DNA of 64,000 nucleotides from Diatrype stigma (lineage: Eukaryota; Ascomycota; Sordariomycetes; Xylariales; Diatrypaceae). Shown here piece after piece: positions 29,401 through 39,972 of the stretch. The position numbers and the translations under genes were made by a program. Each line of letters opens with the position of its first letter. Position 1 is the stretch's first letter. The notes beneath the pieces were generated by a model. It had not been told where the DNA came from. It saw only the letters and a list, made by a program, of their open reading frames with translations, and searched no databases. Location of the stretch: positions 372,001-436,000 of the forward strand of contig JAKJXP020000019.1 in the NCBI GenBank assembly GCA_022225965.2, written 5' to 3'.

Positions 29401-30396
29401 GGAAAGACCAGACATGATTGCATAGGTAGCATAGTTCATGATAGTGGTGGACGGGGGCAGAAAATATATAGTACCTATCGATGATGGATGGGAATAGTGT
29501 CTAATTACAATGTCTAAAGAATTACAACGCATAGTTGCTAACAACCCTGAACACACCCCCGTACTCCAGTCTAGGCTGCGTTTCCTCCCCGCTGTCTGGA
29601 TGACGGAGGGTCCACGTATGTACTCATGCCCGCAACGAGGCATTTCGCTATTGACTCGTCCGTTCGCTCCTTTGCTCGTTGCTTGGACGGATGGAGATTG
29701 ACGGCTGATTACGTGTTGACATTTCCTACAAGTTCTTCTAGATGGGCTCCTTCCTGGCTACACCTAGTTAGCTAGGGAAGTGGCCCGTTACATATCCTTG
29801 AACTCTCTGTCTGTCTCCCTGCTTCTGTCGTCTTTCTTTCTCCGACTCTGTACAGGCCATACTTTGACATGCCGTTTTACCTTTCCCCTACTGTTCCCCC
29901 CACTTCTCGCATACGCTCTTCCATCTTCGATTATCTCTCCTTTTACTGGAGAAGAAGCTCATCCTCCTTCCTTCCAAATCCAGAGGAAGCTTCACCCGTC
30001 GTGGACTCCCTCCGTCGCCTAGCTCGAATATTAAAGCAAACCGGGTGTGATCTGGCTCAGCCGAGTTACCACAGTTCCGGATGAGGTCATGGACATGTGC
30101 TCAGAAAGCCGTTGCCCTCTTCTCTCGAAGACGGTCGAAAATCAAAAGCGCTCTTCGCTAGAAAGGACGGCGCTAAAAACAAAACATGTTCTGAGAAAAG
30201 ATATGCCAGGTAGAAGAATGAAAGACGACCCCCCAACGTACATCCGACTGGAGAGCTGCAGCACGTTTTATCCAGTATCTCCTTGGTCCTACACGTAGAT
30301 TAGAAAAGTTTGGAAAGCCCTCAATTATTAGACCATGCCAATGGGGCAGCTATAACTCGTGTCCAGGCTATGCCGGTGGAATAGCGACAACCACGA
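26491..30396. other. Gene-poor region, 3.9 kb
   Basis: No recognisable gene on either strand. It contains an 18-G run at 28421-28438, a short inverted repeat around 27272-27290 (GGTTTTCTCGAAACC), and scattered small ORFs. Those at 28690-28983 (minus), 29311-29643 (minus) and 29869-30298 (plus) have no family signature. The sequence is not strongly AT-rich, so it does not look like a heavily RIP-mutated block. The right end (about 30300-30396) is the ROM2 3' UTR. Confidence 0.45.
28421..28438 (+). repeat. 18-bp poly-G run
   Basis: Uninterrupted G homopolymer preceded by GAAAAAGAGA. Length in the read may be affected by sequencing error. Confidence 0.85.
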
Positions 30397-33300
30397 CTAG
30401 ATTGAACCTTGTGCTTTCTCCTGCATAGGTAGTTCCGATCTTCGGTTGTTCTTCCAGAAGTCAATGGCTGCTACCACATCCCCTCCTGCCTCATCCTCGT
30501 AGGCGAATAGAATCTGTAGTCTGTTAGCTATCTAAACTGTCACACCGACATTGTAATTAGGTAGACTCACCTCATGTGAACTGCTGTGTAGCATCCTGAT
30601 ATTTTTATGGGGCACAATGTGAACCGCGCCGTTCTCGATATTCCTAAGTTCGATGAAGTTCGGCTCGAAGGCAAGAATCCAGGGGTAGGAGAGTGCAAAT
30701 GCCTGCGGCATGCCCTCCCAGTCGATACGCCACTCCGGCCGCGCCCGCCAGCCGTTCCTGTTGACAAAGAAGGAGAAGTCCGTATAGTTGAGGAGGAATT
30801 CGCCGTTTAGACGCTCTATATGTATTGGCTTGACGCCCTCTTTCCTTGCAACGAAGTCGAGTGAGGTATCAGCTTGGTCGAGCAGTGACTGGGTCTCGAG
30901 TGTTTCTAGCGATACAACTTCGAAACCCCTTGCACACGCCACGCACAGCTTGCTTTTGAGGAAGTGGACAGAAGTGGACTCGGTCGGGATATAGAACTCC
31001 TTGAAGGCTTTGAGCTCATCTTGACCAGAGTTGAACAAACTCCCGAATCCCTTTTGCTTCTTCCCCTTATTCATTTGATCATTGGGTTCGTACACCTTGA
31101 TTGTCGTCGATAGCGCACTAGACTTCACGCAACACACTAGGTGCCTGCCCAAGCAAATACCTGTCTTGAAGAAGTTGCAGTGGCTCTGGATTTTCTTGGG
31201 TCGTTTTGACAGTGCGGGTTCGTTTGGATCCAAGGCTGCTATTGGGTATGACATGAGCGACTTGTTAGATAGAATGAGTAGAAGCCCATATTCTTCAAGC
31301 ACATCAACTTGAGTCACACTCTGTGCCTCGATGACGCGCTTGGGGGGTTGGTCCTTATTCTTGCGGGATGAGACGTATATGCCATTGTCGGTTCCGTATA
31401 TGAGTTTACGACCGCCATCTGTTGTATCTGATTAGCACGATTCTTGGACTAGAACAAGAAACCCGATTTTACGTACCGAAGGGGGTAACTGCGTTGACTT
31501 GGTTGCCTGCCTGGAAGAAGCCGGCGGTCGACAGAGTGTTCACATTGAAGAAGTCTGCTCTTGCTCGCAGGCGTTGCTGAGCAGCATCAATGTACTCAAG
31601 CCACTTCTTCCTCGCCGCCTGGTTCGATGCGTACAGAACCTGCTCGTAAAAATTCCTTCCTAGATGACGGAAAGTTATGGGCCAACCCTCGGCGCCTTTC
31701 TTATCAGTAGCCTTTCCTCCCAAAGATGGTAAGCTTGAAGAGGCGCGTTTGACGCCTTGCCGCGGTATCACTTCGTCCATCTCTTTAATGGAAAGTAGCT
31801 CTAACGGGATGGGCTGAACTCGCAGATTAGTTACTAGTCTCGGAAATAGATTGAGCTGTACCTTACCCGTCTATAGGCCTTGACTTCTTCCTGTCCCTTG
31901 CCCACCTGTTTTATGCGCACAAGAAGGACAGCATGATCAAACAAGAAGGCAGTTATGTCAGTAGGATCAGTTGGGGACTTCTTGAACTGGGTCTTGAAGA
32001 CCAAGTCGCGACCTTCATCGGTGAGTTTCAGGTCGACACGGTCTTGGGGGCGGAACCTCAACTGCTCGTTAAGACGACTGAGGTTGAAGCGGTTTTCTGC
32101 TTTACCGGACTCGGCGTTTACCCGGGTGAGCAGTGCGCGGATCATGGTCATCACTTTAGGAATGTCCTCCTTGTCGGGATTCCCGTCTTCCGTATACTTT
32201 AGCACGTTTTCTAGGAGTAGTGGATAACGAGCCAATCTCGTCGTGGGTTTAGTCAAGTAACCATTCAGCTCCAATTTTCTTGATTCCTTTCTCCGCTCGA
32301 TCTCATCAACATATTTAGCGAAGTTTGGATTGTTCGATCGTTCGTTCTCGAAGCCGAATTTGGCTTCCATTTGTTTCGAACCATACAGGATAAACGGCTC
32401 GAACTGTGGGACAATTTCTAAGAAGATATCGCCAATGTTCTTCACTACGGGATGCTTCTGTTGTCTTTCTGTCAGGGCCCTAGCAAACCTGGAGCTGACC
32501 GAGTGGATGCTGGGGTGGTCGATGACGTTGCTGAATATGTTGCGGACAACCCGATCTCTTCGACTGGTAGGGATGGGTGAGCCATTGGACCGCAGTGGCA
32601 ATATCCAGAAATCTCTGAGATATTCCAGATCTTTGACGAAATCCCGCTCGGTATAGCAAATCTCTGAGATGACTTCTTGTCTCTTCTTTTCCCGATCACC
32701 CACGCTCTCGGCAATTTCCTTTGGCACAGTGTTGATCCAGAGCTTCTGCTCATCTGTTTGGTCTGCGTCATCGTTGAGGATGTCTTGTTCTTTCTTAAGT
32801 CCCACCTGTGGCTTGAGGTTCAGCCGAGACACTTGCTCTAATCTCCGAGGGCAGGCGATAGAGTAGCACAGTTGGTCCCTTGTACACGTTGGCGAATAGC
32901 ATTCAGAGAGCAGCACGAATACACCATTGACAGCGGGTTTCTCTTCCGGCTCATCCATCATTGTCTCCCGGAACTGGTACATCTCTGAGGTGGAATCCCG
33001 CAACCTATGTTCGTAGGTGACATCGTGAAAAAACTTTTGAGCATCGAGGGCTCGACCCAAAAGCAGGGCTAAGTTCCGGTCAGTGGTCCGGATAATATAT
33101 GATAGAACATCGACAGCCTCAGAACCGCTGAAGGCATTCTTGTACGTCAGCCCGTTCTTAGTCCTATCTCCCGTGATAATCTTCTGGCGAAAGCACTCGC
33201 CCACTTTTGAGAGCAGTGCTGGATAAACCAGAGGTGCTCGTATCCTCGCCGTCGGAGGACGTTCGCCCCCTCCAGATCCCGTAGATGCCACAGAAGGTCG

Positions 33301-34293
33301 GTGTCCTAGTGGCTGATGTTGCGAGCCGGCGGGAGACTGCGACTGTGACTGCTCAGACGGCACAATGGTACTAGCCATTGACATGGTGCGGCTGTGATCA
33401 CCAGCAACTGTTGAGGAGGCCATACTCATGGTCCTCGTTGCCGTCCCTGGCGCGGGTGTATATCCGTTTAGAGGTGCATAACTGCTCATAGATTCGTCGT
33501 CGTTCGATGGGGCTCTCGCTCGATTTGGGATAATTCTACCACTCATGGTCTGGTGCGCATCACGATCCGGGGGCGGATAACCCGTCATGGACATAGACCG
33601 ATCATCGTGACGTTCGGGGACAACCCGACCTTGCGCCGTAGTTCGCGAGGCGCCCGGGTGGTGCTGCGGCGCATGCCTGAAACCACTTTGCGGGGGTTGG
33701 TACGACCCAGGCGGCGGCTGATACATCGGTTGCCGTGGCACACTAGCCAAGGACTGGGAACGATAAGGGTCGTCCCGAAGAGCAGGACCAGAACCGGGCC
33801 CTGGGCCTGGCAAAGGGCCTGGGCCTCCTGCATAGTTCCGTGGTGGAGGGGCGCGCGGCGGATACCCAGCGGGAGGACCTCTCGGGTCGGGTCGGGGTGG
33901 GAGAGGACCACCATAAGGGCGGCGATCTGGCACAGGGGCTGGTCGTCCATAACCCGGCCCTGGTGGCGGATATCCCCCGGAGGGGTTTCGTTGGTTCTGA
34001 TAGTATCCGCCTGCCATACTCGAATCCATCGTGCGCGTCCGGCCCGAATCCTCGTAGGGCCCTCTCTGAGGTCGAGGCGGGGGCATACGCATATCAGGGG
34101 CCGCACCAGACATCGTGTTCGTTCTCCCACTGGGGTGTGGCATCGGAGGCAGGTTACCAGATGAAGCGGAGGTCATCGTTGTCGTGCGGCCGGGAGGGGG
34201 GGCGGAACCGAAGATATTGGAGAAGGCGGCATCTCGCTGGGGATGGTTGGGTGGTGGGCCATACCGGCGTTGGTCATATTGATAATCGGCCAT
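30397..34293 (-). CDS. rom2: Rho1 guanine nucleotide exchange factor (Rom1/Rom2-like)
   Basis: Four exons on the minus strand, 34293-31870, 31813-31477, 31418-30571 and 30513-30397, give 1,241 residues. The order is as follows. A Pro/Gly/Ser-rich disordered N-terminus runs to about 350. A DEP domain spans about 350-445 (LLSKVGECFRQKI..AVDVLSYIIRTT). The RhoGEF/DH domain spans about 534-705 (RQEVISEICYTERDFVKDLEYL.. and LNGYLTKPTTRLARYPLLLENV). A PH domain spans about 740-905 (RPIPLELLSI..WPITFRHLG). A C-terminal CNH domain follows (GGRKLIYGTDNGIYVSS.. to SSHEILFAYEDE). This DEP-DH-PH-CNH order is that of fungal Rom2, which activates Rho1 downstream of wall stress sensors to switch on glucan synthase and the Pkc1 pathway. 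Every splice junction restores frame and domain continuity. Upstream lie two CGG/CCG palindromes. Confidence 0.95.
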
Positions 34294-34637
34294 AATGTCG
34301 TCCTGCAGAGAGAAATCCCTATTATCAATACCAGTCGAGGAAACTGTCGGCTACTACCACGACCACGAGACGAGACCACTGGGCGGAATAGAACCTCCAG
34401 ACCGTTGCAGAGGCATGTGCCGTGGGCCATGTGCCGTGTGCATCTACGTGTGGTGTGGTTTGCGTCTCGAAATCAAGAGTGGGCCCCAATGGAGGCCTCT
34501 GGGAAGAGGGGGAGACTCACTCACTCATACAAAGCCTAGGCGACGCCGAGCCTAGACGAGTTGACGACAGGACGACAGGTAGATGGTCGACAAAGCGAAC
34601 AGCGGAAATTGAAAAGGGGGTGGTTGTCGACACTTAA

Positions 34638-34654
34638 CGACGGAATTTCCGTCG
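34638..34654. promoter_or_regulatory. CGG-N5-CCG palindrome upstream of ROM2
   Basis: Perfect inverted repeat CGACGGAA-T-TTCCGTCG. It contains CGG-AATTT-CCG, the inverted-triplet form bound by many fungal Zn2Cys6 factors. It lies about 345 bp upstream of the ROM2 ATG, possibly in the leader. Confidence 0.45.
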
Positions 34655-34774
34655 TCGTGGTGGCCGACCGCCAAGGTATGGGAGCGATATAATTCTCTCC
34701 CTGTTTAGCTCCTCGTATGTTCGTAGCCTTCCTGCCTCCTGACCCTGGAATCCACACGTCGCTGGCCTTCTGGA

Positions 34775-34794
34775 ATTGACGGGAATCCGTCAAT
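34775..34794. promoter_or_regulatory. CGG-N4-CCG palindrome upstream of ROM2
   Basis: Perfect 8-bp inverted repeat ATTGACGG-GAAT-CCGTCAAT. It shares the GACGG half-site with the palindrome 137 bp nearer the ROM2 start codon. Confidence 0.45.
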
Positions 34795-35230
34795 GACACC
34801 GAAGCGAACGGTCGGGTGTAGATGCGTTGAAGCGCAAGACGGGGGCAAGCGGTGAAAGAAAGGAGGAAGAAAAAAACTGTACAGATTACACGGCAGGGAG
34901 GGATTGAGGGACTGGAACTGTCGGATAACTAACTCAAAGGTTAGAAAGGTGCAGGTGCAGGTGGTAGGTGGTAAGTGGTAGGTTAAGGTTTGTGGTAAGT
35001 TACATATGCGTATGTATGTAGGAGACTAGGTAGATTAGCAGGTTAGGAGGCAGGCTCGCTCTAGGTACTGAGGTATGGGTATGGGTATGGAGTATGGAGG
35101 TATGGAGTAATTAGGCATGGACTCTGGGCTCTGGGCTCTAGGCTATGGGCTAATAGGTAGCGACTGTGGAGGTAAGTCGGTATGTACGGAGTATGTTGGT
35201 GGTTATAAGATAGTAGCCTTTAAGCTTATA

Positions 35231-35267
35231 TGCTTATTTGCTTATTTGCTTATTTACTTATTTGCTT
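35231..35267. repeat. Tandem TGCTTATT-type repeat
   Basis: Four to five slightly varied 8-bp units (TGCTTATT, with one TACTTATT) read directly. Confidence 0.8.
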
Positions 35268-36694
35268 ACCTATGTAGAATTCGAGTCGGATAGATCGGTG
35301 TCTGTACAGGTAGCAGGTGTAGATAGGGATTATGATAGAATATGTAGGTACGTAGTGGTACGAAGTAAATTCAATGTTCCGCTCCGTTCAGTCCAAGTCA
35401 TGGGAAGTGGCAGTGCAACAGCGAAAAATGCAAGTCTCCTCGAGGACGATTAGTTAACTGGCATTGCGTCGCAATTCGGTTGTCGTACGTATCGTACCTA
35501 CGGGTAGGTATTATGAGTATATCGTATAGATCGTGTCATACTCCCAGTACAAGTAGGTATGTTATCCGGGTTATTGTTGTTGTGGGTTTACTGTTCAAGT
35601 TTAATCACGATAGCAAAGTATCACCTTATACTTCTTATAAGCATGGTTCCAAGGGTTCTATCCTACTATTTCTGCGAAGTGACTTTTAACAGTTACATGT
35701 ATTAGTTATAACGCAACCTATTACCTATTACCTCGGCATATGAAGAGCAATTACGGATTATCCCGATAGTTGTCCAGTCTTGAACATATAGGGAATGAAT
35801 GCACAGAGACCACATGGAAGCGCTATCATATGTGAGCAGCTATCAAGTTTGATAAAACCCCATGGAACATTTAGTAGCAGTTCTGTCTGTTTCGGCAATA
35901 GCGCGAAATTGTTGGTTCCCTCCCAGGAAGCATTTCCGTTTAGAGGCATGTGCATCTCCCCCCAGCCCGCGTACTCTGGCAGGTCTTTTGGAATAGAAAA
36001 GAACCCATATCGGATGATCAAATAGTCTAAATCACCCTTACATTGCCTCGCCATGAGACCTTGTTCAAGATTGCACAACCCAAAGAGTTATAGAACTGGG
36101 AACATCTCCAGAGTTAAAGAGAGCGTAATTACTGGAAGCCCCAGGGATCTAGTTAAGCACATCTTTCTTCATGCCTCACCTAAAACTGCAACTGGACTAG
36201 GAATTTTCCATAGACGTAAAACATAAGCAAAACGACATGAATGGTTCTCCTTTCACTCATGACGAAATTACCGATAAGGAGTTTGCCCTCTCTTTAAAAC
36301 AGACCAACGCTAATGAAGCTCTAACTACTGTACTTAGTCAGCGGGTCGAGGTTGTTTCGAATAGGGATAGGGGACGATATGTAACTCTCCAACCCAATCA
36401 CGTGGTGTTCGTCCTTTACGCCCGTAGCTCCGAGTCTGTCCTTGTATGTATGTATGTTGTTGTATCGCTGCGCTAAGCACCACCGCCTACCGACGTGCAC
36501 AGTTACAGTTACCAGGCTGCCAGGTACCTACCTACTGATGGTTACCTGCATAGTAGGACTAATAAGCCAGCTGATGCTAAAACAACGAACTTCAGCATAT
36601 CAACACCACAAGCTCGAACCCGACGACATCAACCCTCCCCCGAGCCCAGCCCTTGTACTTCTCATCAACGCGATTTGACATCGAGCCGTTCACG

Positions 36695-37733
36695 ATGTCT
36701 ACTGATTCGGAGGCCGCCCCGAAGTTCGCCCCCTTCGTCGGCATGGTAAGCCAGCTCCCTTCATCTCCCGCCGGCCAGCCAGCTAGCTATAGCTACAATG
36801 TCACCACGGCTTTCCTAACAAATGCTACGCATCTATTTAGGCCGGTATAGCGAGCGCCATGATCTTCGGCAGTACGAGTTCCCCCAATCCCCGTCCCGTC
36901 CTGAGCCGAGAAAGCTGGCTGCATGCTGGTTGTTGCTAGGAAGAGATCCCATATCTAACCAACATGCGTAACCCAATCGCACAGGCATCGGAGCGGCATA
37001 TGGCACGGCCAAGTCAGGCATCGGCATCGCAGGTGTCGGCACCTTCAGGCCGGACTTGATCATGAAGGTTCGTTCTCGTTCGCTCAGTTGTCCCGCTCAG
37101 ATCGCGATGGAGCAAAGGGTGTGGACAGAATCTAACGTTGGAGCTTTGCAATACAAACCAAACAGTGTCTGATCCCCGTCGTCATGTCGGGTATCATCGC
37201 CGTCTACTCGCTCGTCATCGCTGTCCTGATCGCCGAGGACATGGCGCCGCCGTCCACCCAGAGCTACAGCCTGTTCAAGTACGACAACCCCCTCACCCAT
37301 CTCCCGTCCCGGCGGCATCCGCGGGAGGAACTCGGGAAGCTCATGGTCAGCATGACTCGTTGCTAACACCATAGCGTAGTGGATTCATGCACCTCGGCTG
37401 CGGTCTAGCCGTGGGAATGACCGGTCTCGCAGCAGGCTACTGCATCGGCATCGTTGGCGACAAGGGCGTCCGGGCTTACATGGAGCAGTCGAGGGTCTTC
37501 GTCGGCATGGTTCTGATCCTGATTTTCGGCGAGGTTCTCGGTCTCTACGGGTACGTTCCCTCCCCCCCTCCCCCTCTTCCTCCATCCAGCCAGAACGAAG
37601 TCACGAAGAAGCAAACAACCACCTATTGGCCATGCGCCACCGCAGAATCTCTAGCCGTCTATGCTAACAACCTGCGCTCGTTTCCACTAGCCTCATTGTC
37701 GCGCTCATCCTGAACACCAAGAGCAGGGGTTGA
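36695..37733 (+). CDS. vma3: V-type ATPase proteolipid subunit c (Vma3)
   Basis: Six exons, 36695-36745, 36841-36871, 36985-37067, 37166-37278, 37380-37550 and 37691-37733, give 163 residues. Spliced, the protein reads as two tandem hairpins of four membrane helices: [20 protein letters not shown], then [21 protein letters not shown], then [20 protein letters not shown], then [16 protein letters not shown]. The last carries the proton-carrying glutamate (about Glu144). Subunit c forms the rotating ring of the vacuolar proton pump. The exon density is typical of this gene, and all phases agree. The donor of intron 3 is the weaker GTTCGT. Exon 5 must start at 37380 (TGGATTC), not at the earlier AG at 37374, to give SLFNGFMHLG. 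It diverges from ROM2 across 2.4 kb. Confidence 0.95.
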
Positions 37734-38684
37734 AAAGATCCTTCCACACCTATACCTACTCACCAAGCTTTGACCCAAATCGAAACTCAAAACGATGACG
37801 AAAAATGGAGATATCAAGAGAGGAAGGAAGGGGGGAATCGGAGACGATTAGTCAGGAACAGCGCGTGTTGATTGCCTGGCGCAAGTTATGTGTAATAAGC
37901 TGCATATCGGATGGCGTTTTTATGGGGTATGTAGAAATATGTATGGTCCGGCTTTAGAATATTTAACAAAATGCCAGCTGTTACGCGAATTTCTCTATCC
38001 ACGATTCGTCGTTGAGCACCTCGCCCGCCCCCTATGCTGTATACAATGTGTCTTGAGACGCCACGGCTATGTATAGTTGATAGCTCAGATATGTGACCGA
38101 CCAGCAGGCACCACCAAGTAAGGTAGGTGGCAGTCCTTCAAAAGAGCAACGCCATGGTTCACGTAAGTTTGCATATAAATATCTTCTGAGATTCAATGCT
38201 AGAACCATGTATGTGGAGCCCCTGACGGCTCGCTCAAAGGAGCGGTAAGAAACCAGAATGTATCTGCGCCGACATGTCTCGTATCCTCATCCATATCTCG
38301 CTCCTTGCCTCGCCTCGCCTCGTCTAGCACACGAGGGAGATGCCATGCAAGATATCTGCCTTGCCTGGCCCAGTCTAATAACAATAATTGATAATCGATC
38401 CGTCCCAGCCCACCCACGCAAACGCAGCCCGACGCCGGAAAAAAAACCCCGAAATCAACAATACACAAGTCATGATATGATGCCTCCCGGTACCCGATGA
38501 GAAACGCTACCGCAGACATCCTCGAAGGAGCGAGGAGAACTGAAAACAAAACCCACCCGGAAGACCAAGAAACCCTCTTCAATGCAGCAACAATGCTCGA
38601 GGCCGTAGGAGAGAGATGCTGGGGGAGGGGAAGGCGGGGGGAGATGAGCAGGTCGGCACGGTCTTCCCGTGCCTGTTGTCCGTC
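37734..38684. other. Convergent intergenic region (VMA3 and next gene)
   Basis: About 950 bp between two converging stop codons, holding the two 3' UTRs. The minus-strand frame 38199-38582 and the plus-strand frames 38258-38703 have no recognisable product. Nothing else seen. Confidence 0.45.
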
Positions 38685-39972
38685 TTATCGGCGGCCGATG
38701 TAGCGCGCAAGCCTCTTGCGGTTGCCGCTCTCTAGCTCCCTCCGGAAATTAGCCCAGCTACGGTCGCGCTCCTCTCGATCCTTCATCTGGGCTACACGAA
38801 AGGGGGGTTGTTAGCCGCAGGGACGACACTTTCTCGAGAAATACTCCACTTCTCTTTCTCAACAGACAGGAGGATCGCTTGTCTCCATGTCTTCCCAATT
38901 CTCTCTCCTCCTTGCTTTCTCCTCTGCTCTTTTTTCTTTGGGGTGGGGAGAGGGCTTGGAAAGGGGAAGAAAATGATCGATTGAGAAAAGAGGGAAACTC
39001 ACTAAGAAACCAGTCCCAGCGCTGATCCTCCCGCAGCAGGACATCATCGCCGTTCTCCCTCGCCAGCCTCGCGCGCCTCGCCCTCGCAGCAGCCTCCTCA
39101 CCGACGAGGTGGGGATCCTCGAGGTGGCGAGCCCGACTGCTGCTGCTACCCCCTAAAGCATCATCACCACCAGCACCAGCACCACCGGCTACCGCACTCG
39201 TCGTCGCTGTTGTCGTGTTTGGCGGAGTGCCATTACCAACCCTGTCCAGCACGGTCCTCAGCGCACTCTCCATAGCCAGGTTCGTCGACGACGAAGAGAA
39301 AGAATTACTATTACTGCTACTACCACCGCTACCACTGCTGCTGCCACCGAAAGCGGCGCCGCTGCCCAGGCTCCCGAGCCCGGCCGAGGCGCGCCGGTGG
39401 GCCACGCGGGCGTACATGGGGTTCGAGGTGGTGGTGGACCAGGTGGGGATGCGGAAGCCGTTCAGGAAGCCGTTGAGGTCGGGCACGTCGGCGCCGCGGC
39501 CGCGCGCGGGCGGGATCGGCGGCAGGCCCGGGCCGCGCGCCTCGAGCGCCGACGTGATGGGCGGCACCAGCGGTGCTGGCCGGCTGTTCGGCGTCGGCGT
39601 GTACGCGGGCGTCGTCGAGCTCTCGTAGGGCGGGAGCACCGAGTGGTACGAGGGCGCGTCGGAGACTTTTGTCAAGGGTGGGTGGGAACTTTTGTCAGCG
39701 TGGGCTATGCTATGCTATTCTATCCTGGCTCCCGAGAGAGGGGTTCGAAACAACAGAAAACAGAACAGTGGTTACAGGTCCGACGTGTGTAGGTAAGTAG
39801 GTAGGTGGTTGGCTGATAGGTAGGTGGACAATTGGGGGGATAATCATATGCGCAACTCACTGTAAGACGGGGCCGCCGAGCGGATCGAAGCCGTCTCGAA
39901 GTCCTCGGCGCTCAGCCGTTCGAGCCGGGAGGAGGGCGCCCCGACTTGGACAATAGCTTCGGTTGCTGCCAT
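38685..39972 (-). CDS. Conserved-looking fungal hypothetical protein, 293 aa
   Basis: Three exons on the minus strand: 39972-39861, 39665-39003 and 38791-38685. The joins give RSAAPSYISDAPSYHSVLPPYES at the first junction and WDWFLTQMKDREERDRSW at the second, both natural and in frame. The N-terminus (VQVGAPSSRLERLSAEDFETASIRS) and the C-terminus (MKDREERDRSWANFRRELESG..RKRLARYIGRR) look structured and conserved. Between them is a Ser/Gly/Thr-rich variable stretch (about 120-190) with Ser runs. The C-terminal ~35 residues are highly charged and probably helical. There is no signal peptide or membrane segment. I recall similar SDAPSYHS-type proteins among filamentous ascomycetes but know no function. 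Both introns are about 200 bp, longer than most here. Confidence 0.78.

Larger units (their letters stand above)
34294..36694. promoter_or_regulatory. Divergent region between ROM2 and VMA3
   Basis: A 2.4-kb spacer with the ROM2 promoter and leader on the left and the VMA3 promoter on the right. It contains the palindromes at 34638-34654 and 34775-34794 and low-complexity TATGG/GGGCTCT tracts at 35071-35146. A TTGCTTAT-type array lies at 35231-35267. A minus-strand frame at about 35758-36050 (MARQCKGDLDYLIIRYGFF..) reads like protein but has no match I recognise. Confidence 0.45.

Noticed and set aside
29780..30298. Overlapping plus-strand frames upstream of the ROM2 3' end, considered as exons of a gene
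   Set aside because: No splice arrangement gave a sensible continuous protein and no domain was recognised.
26491..30396. Possible RIP-inactivated transposon block
   Set aside because: Composition is close to the rest of the intergenic DNA and no transposase, reverse transcriptase or long terminal repeat could be traced. RIP indices would have to be computed.
33585..34130. Frames overlapping the Pro-rich N-terminus of ROM2
   Set aside because: Shadows of a repetitive Pro/Gly coding stretch; no independent start context or domains.
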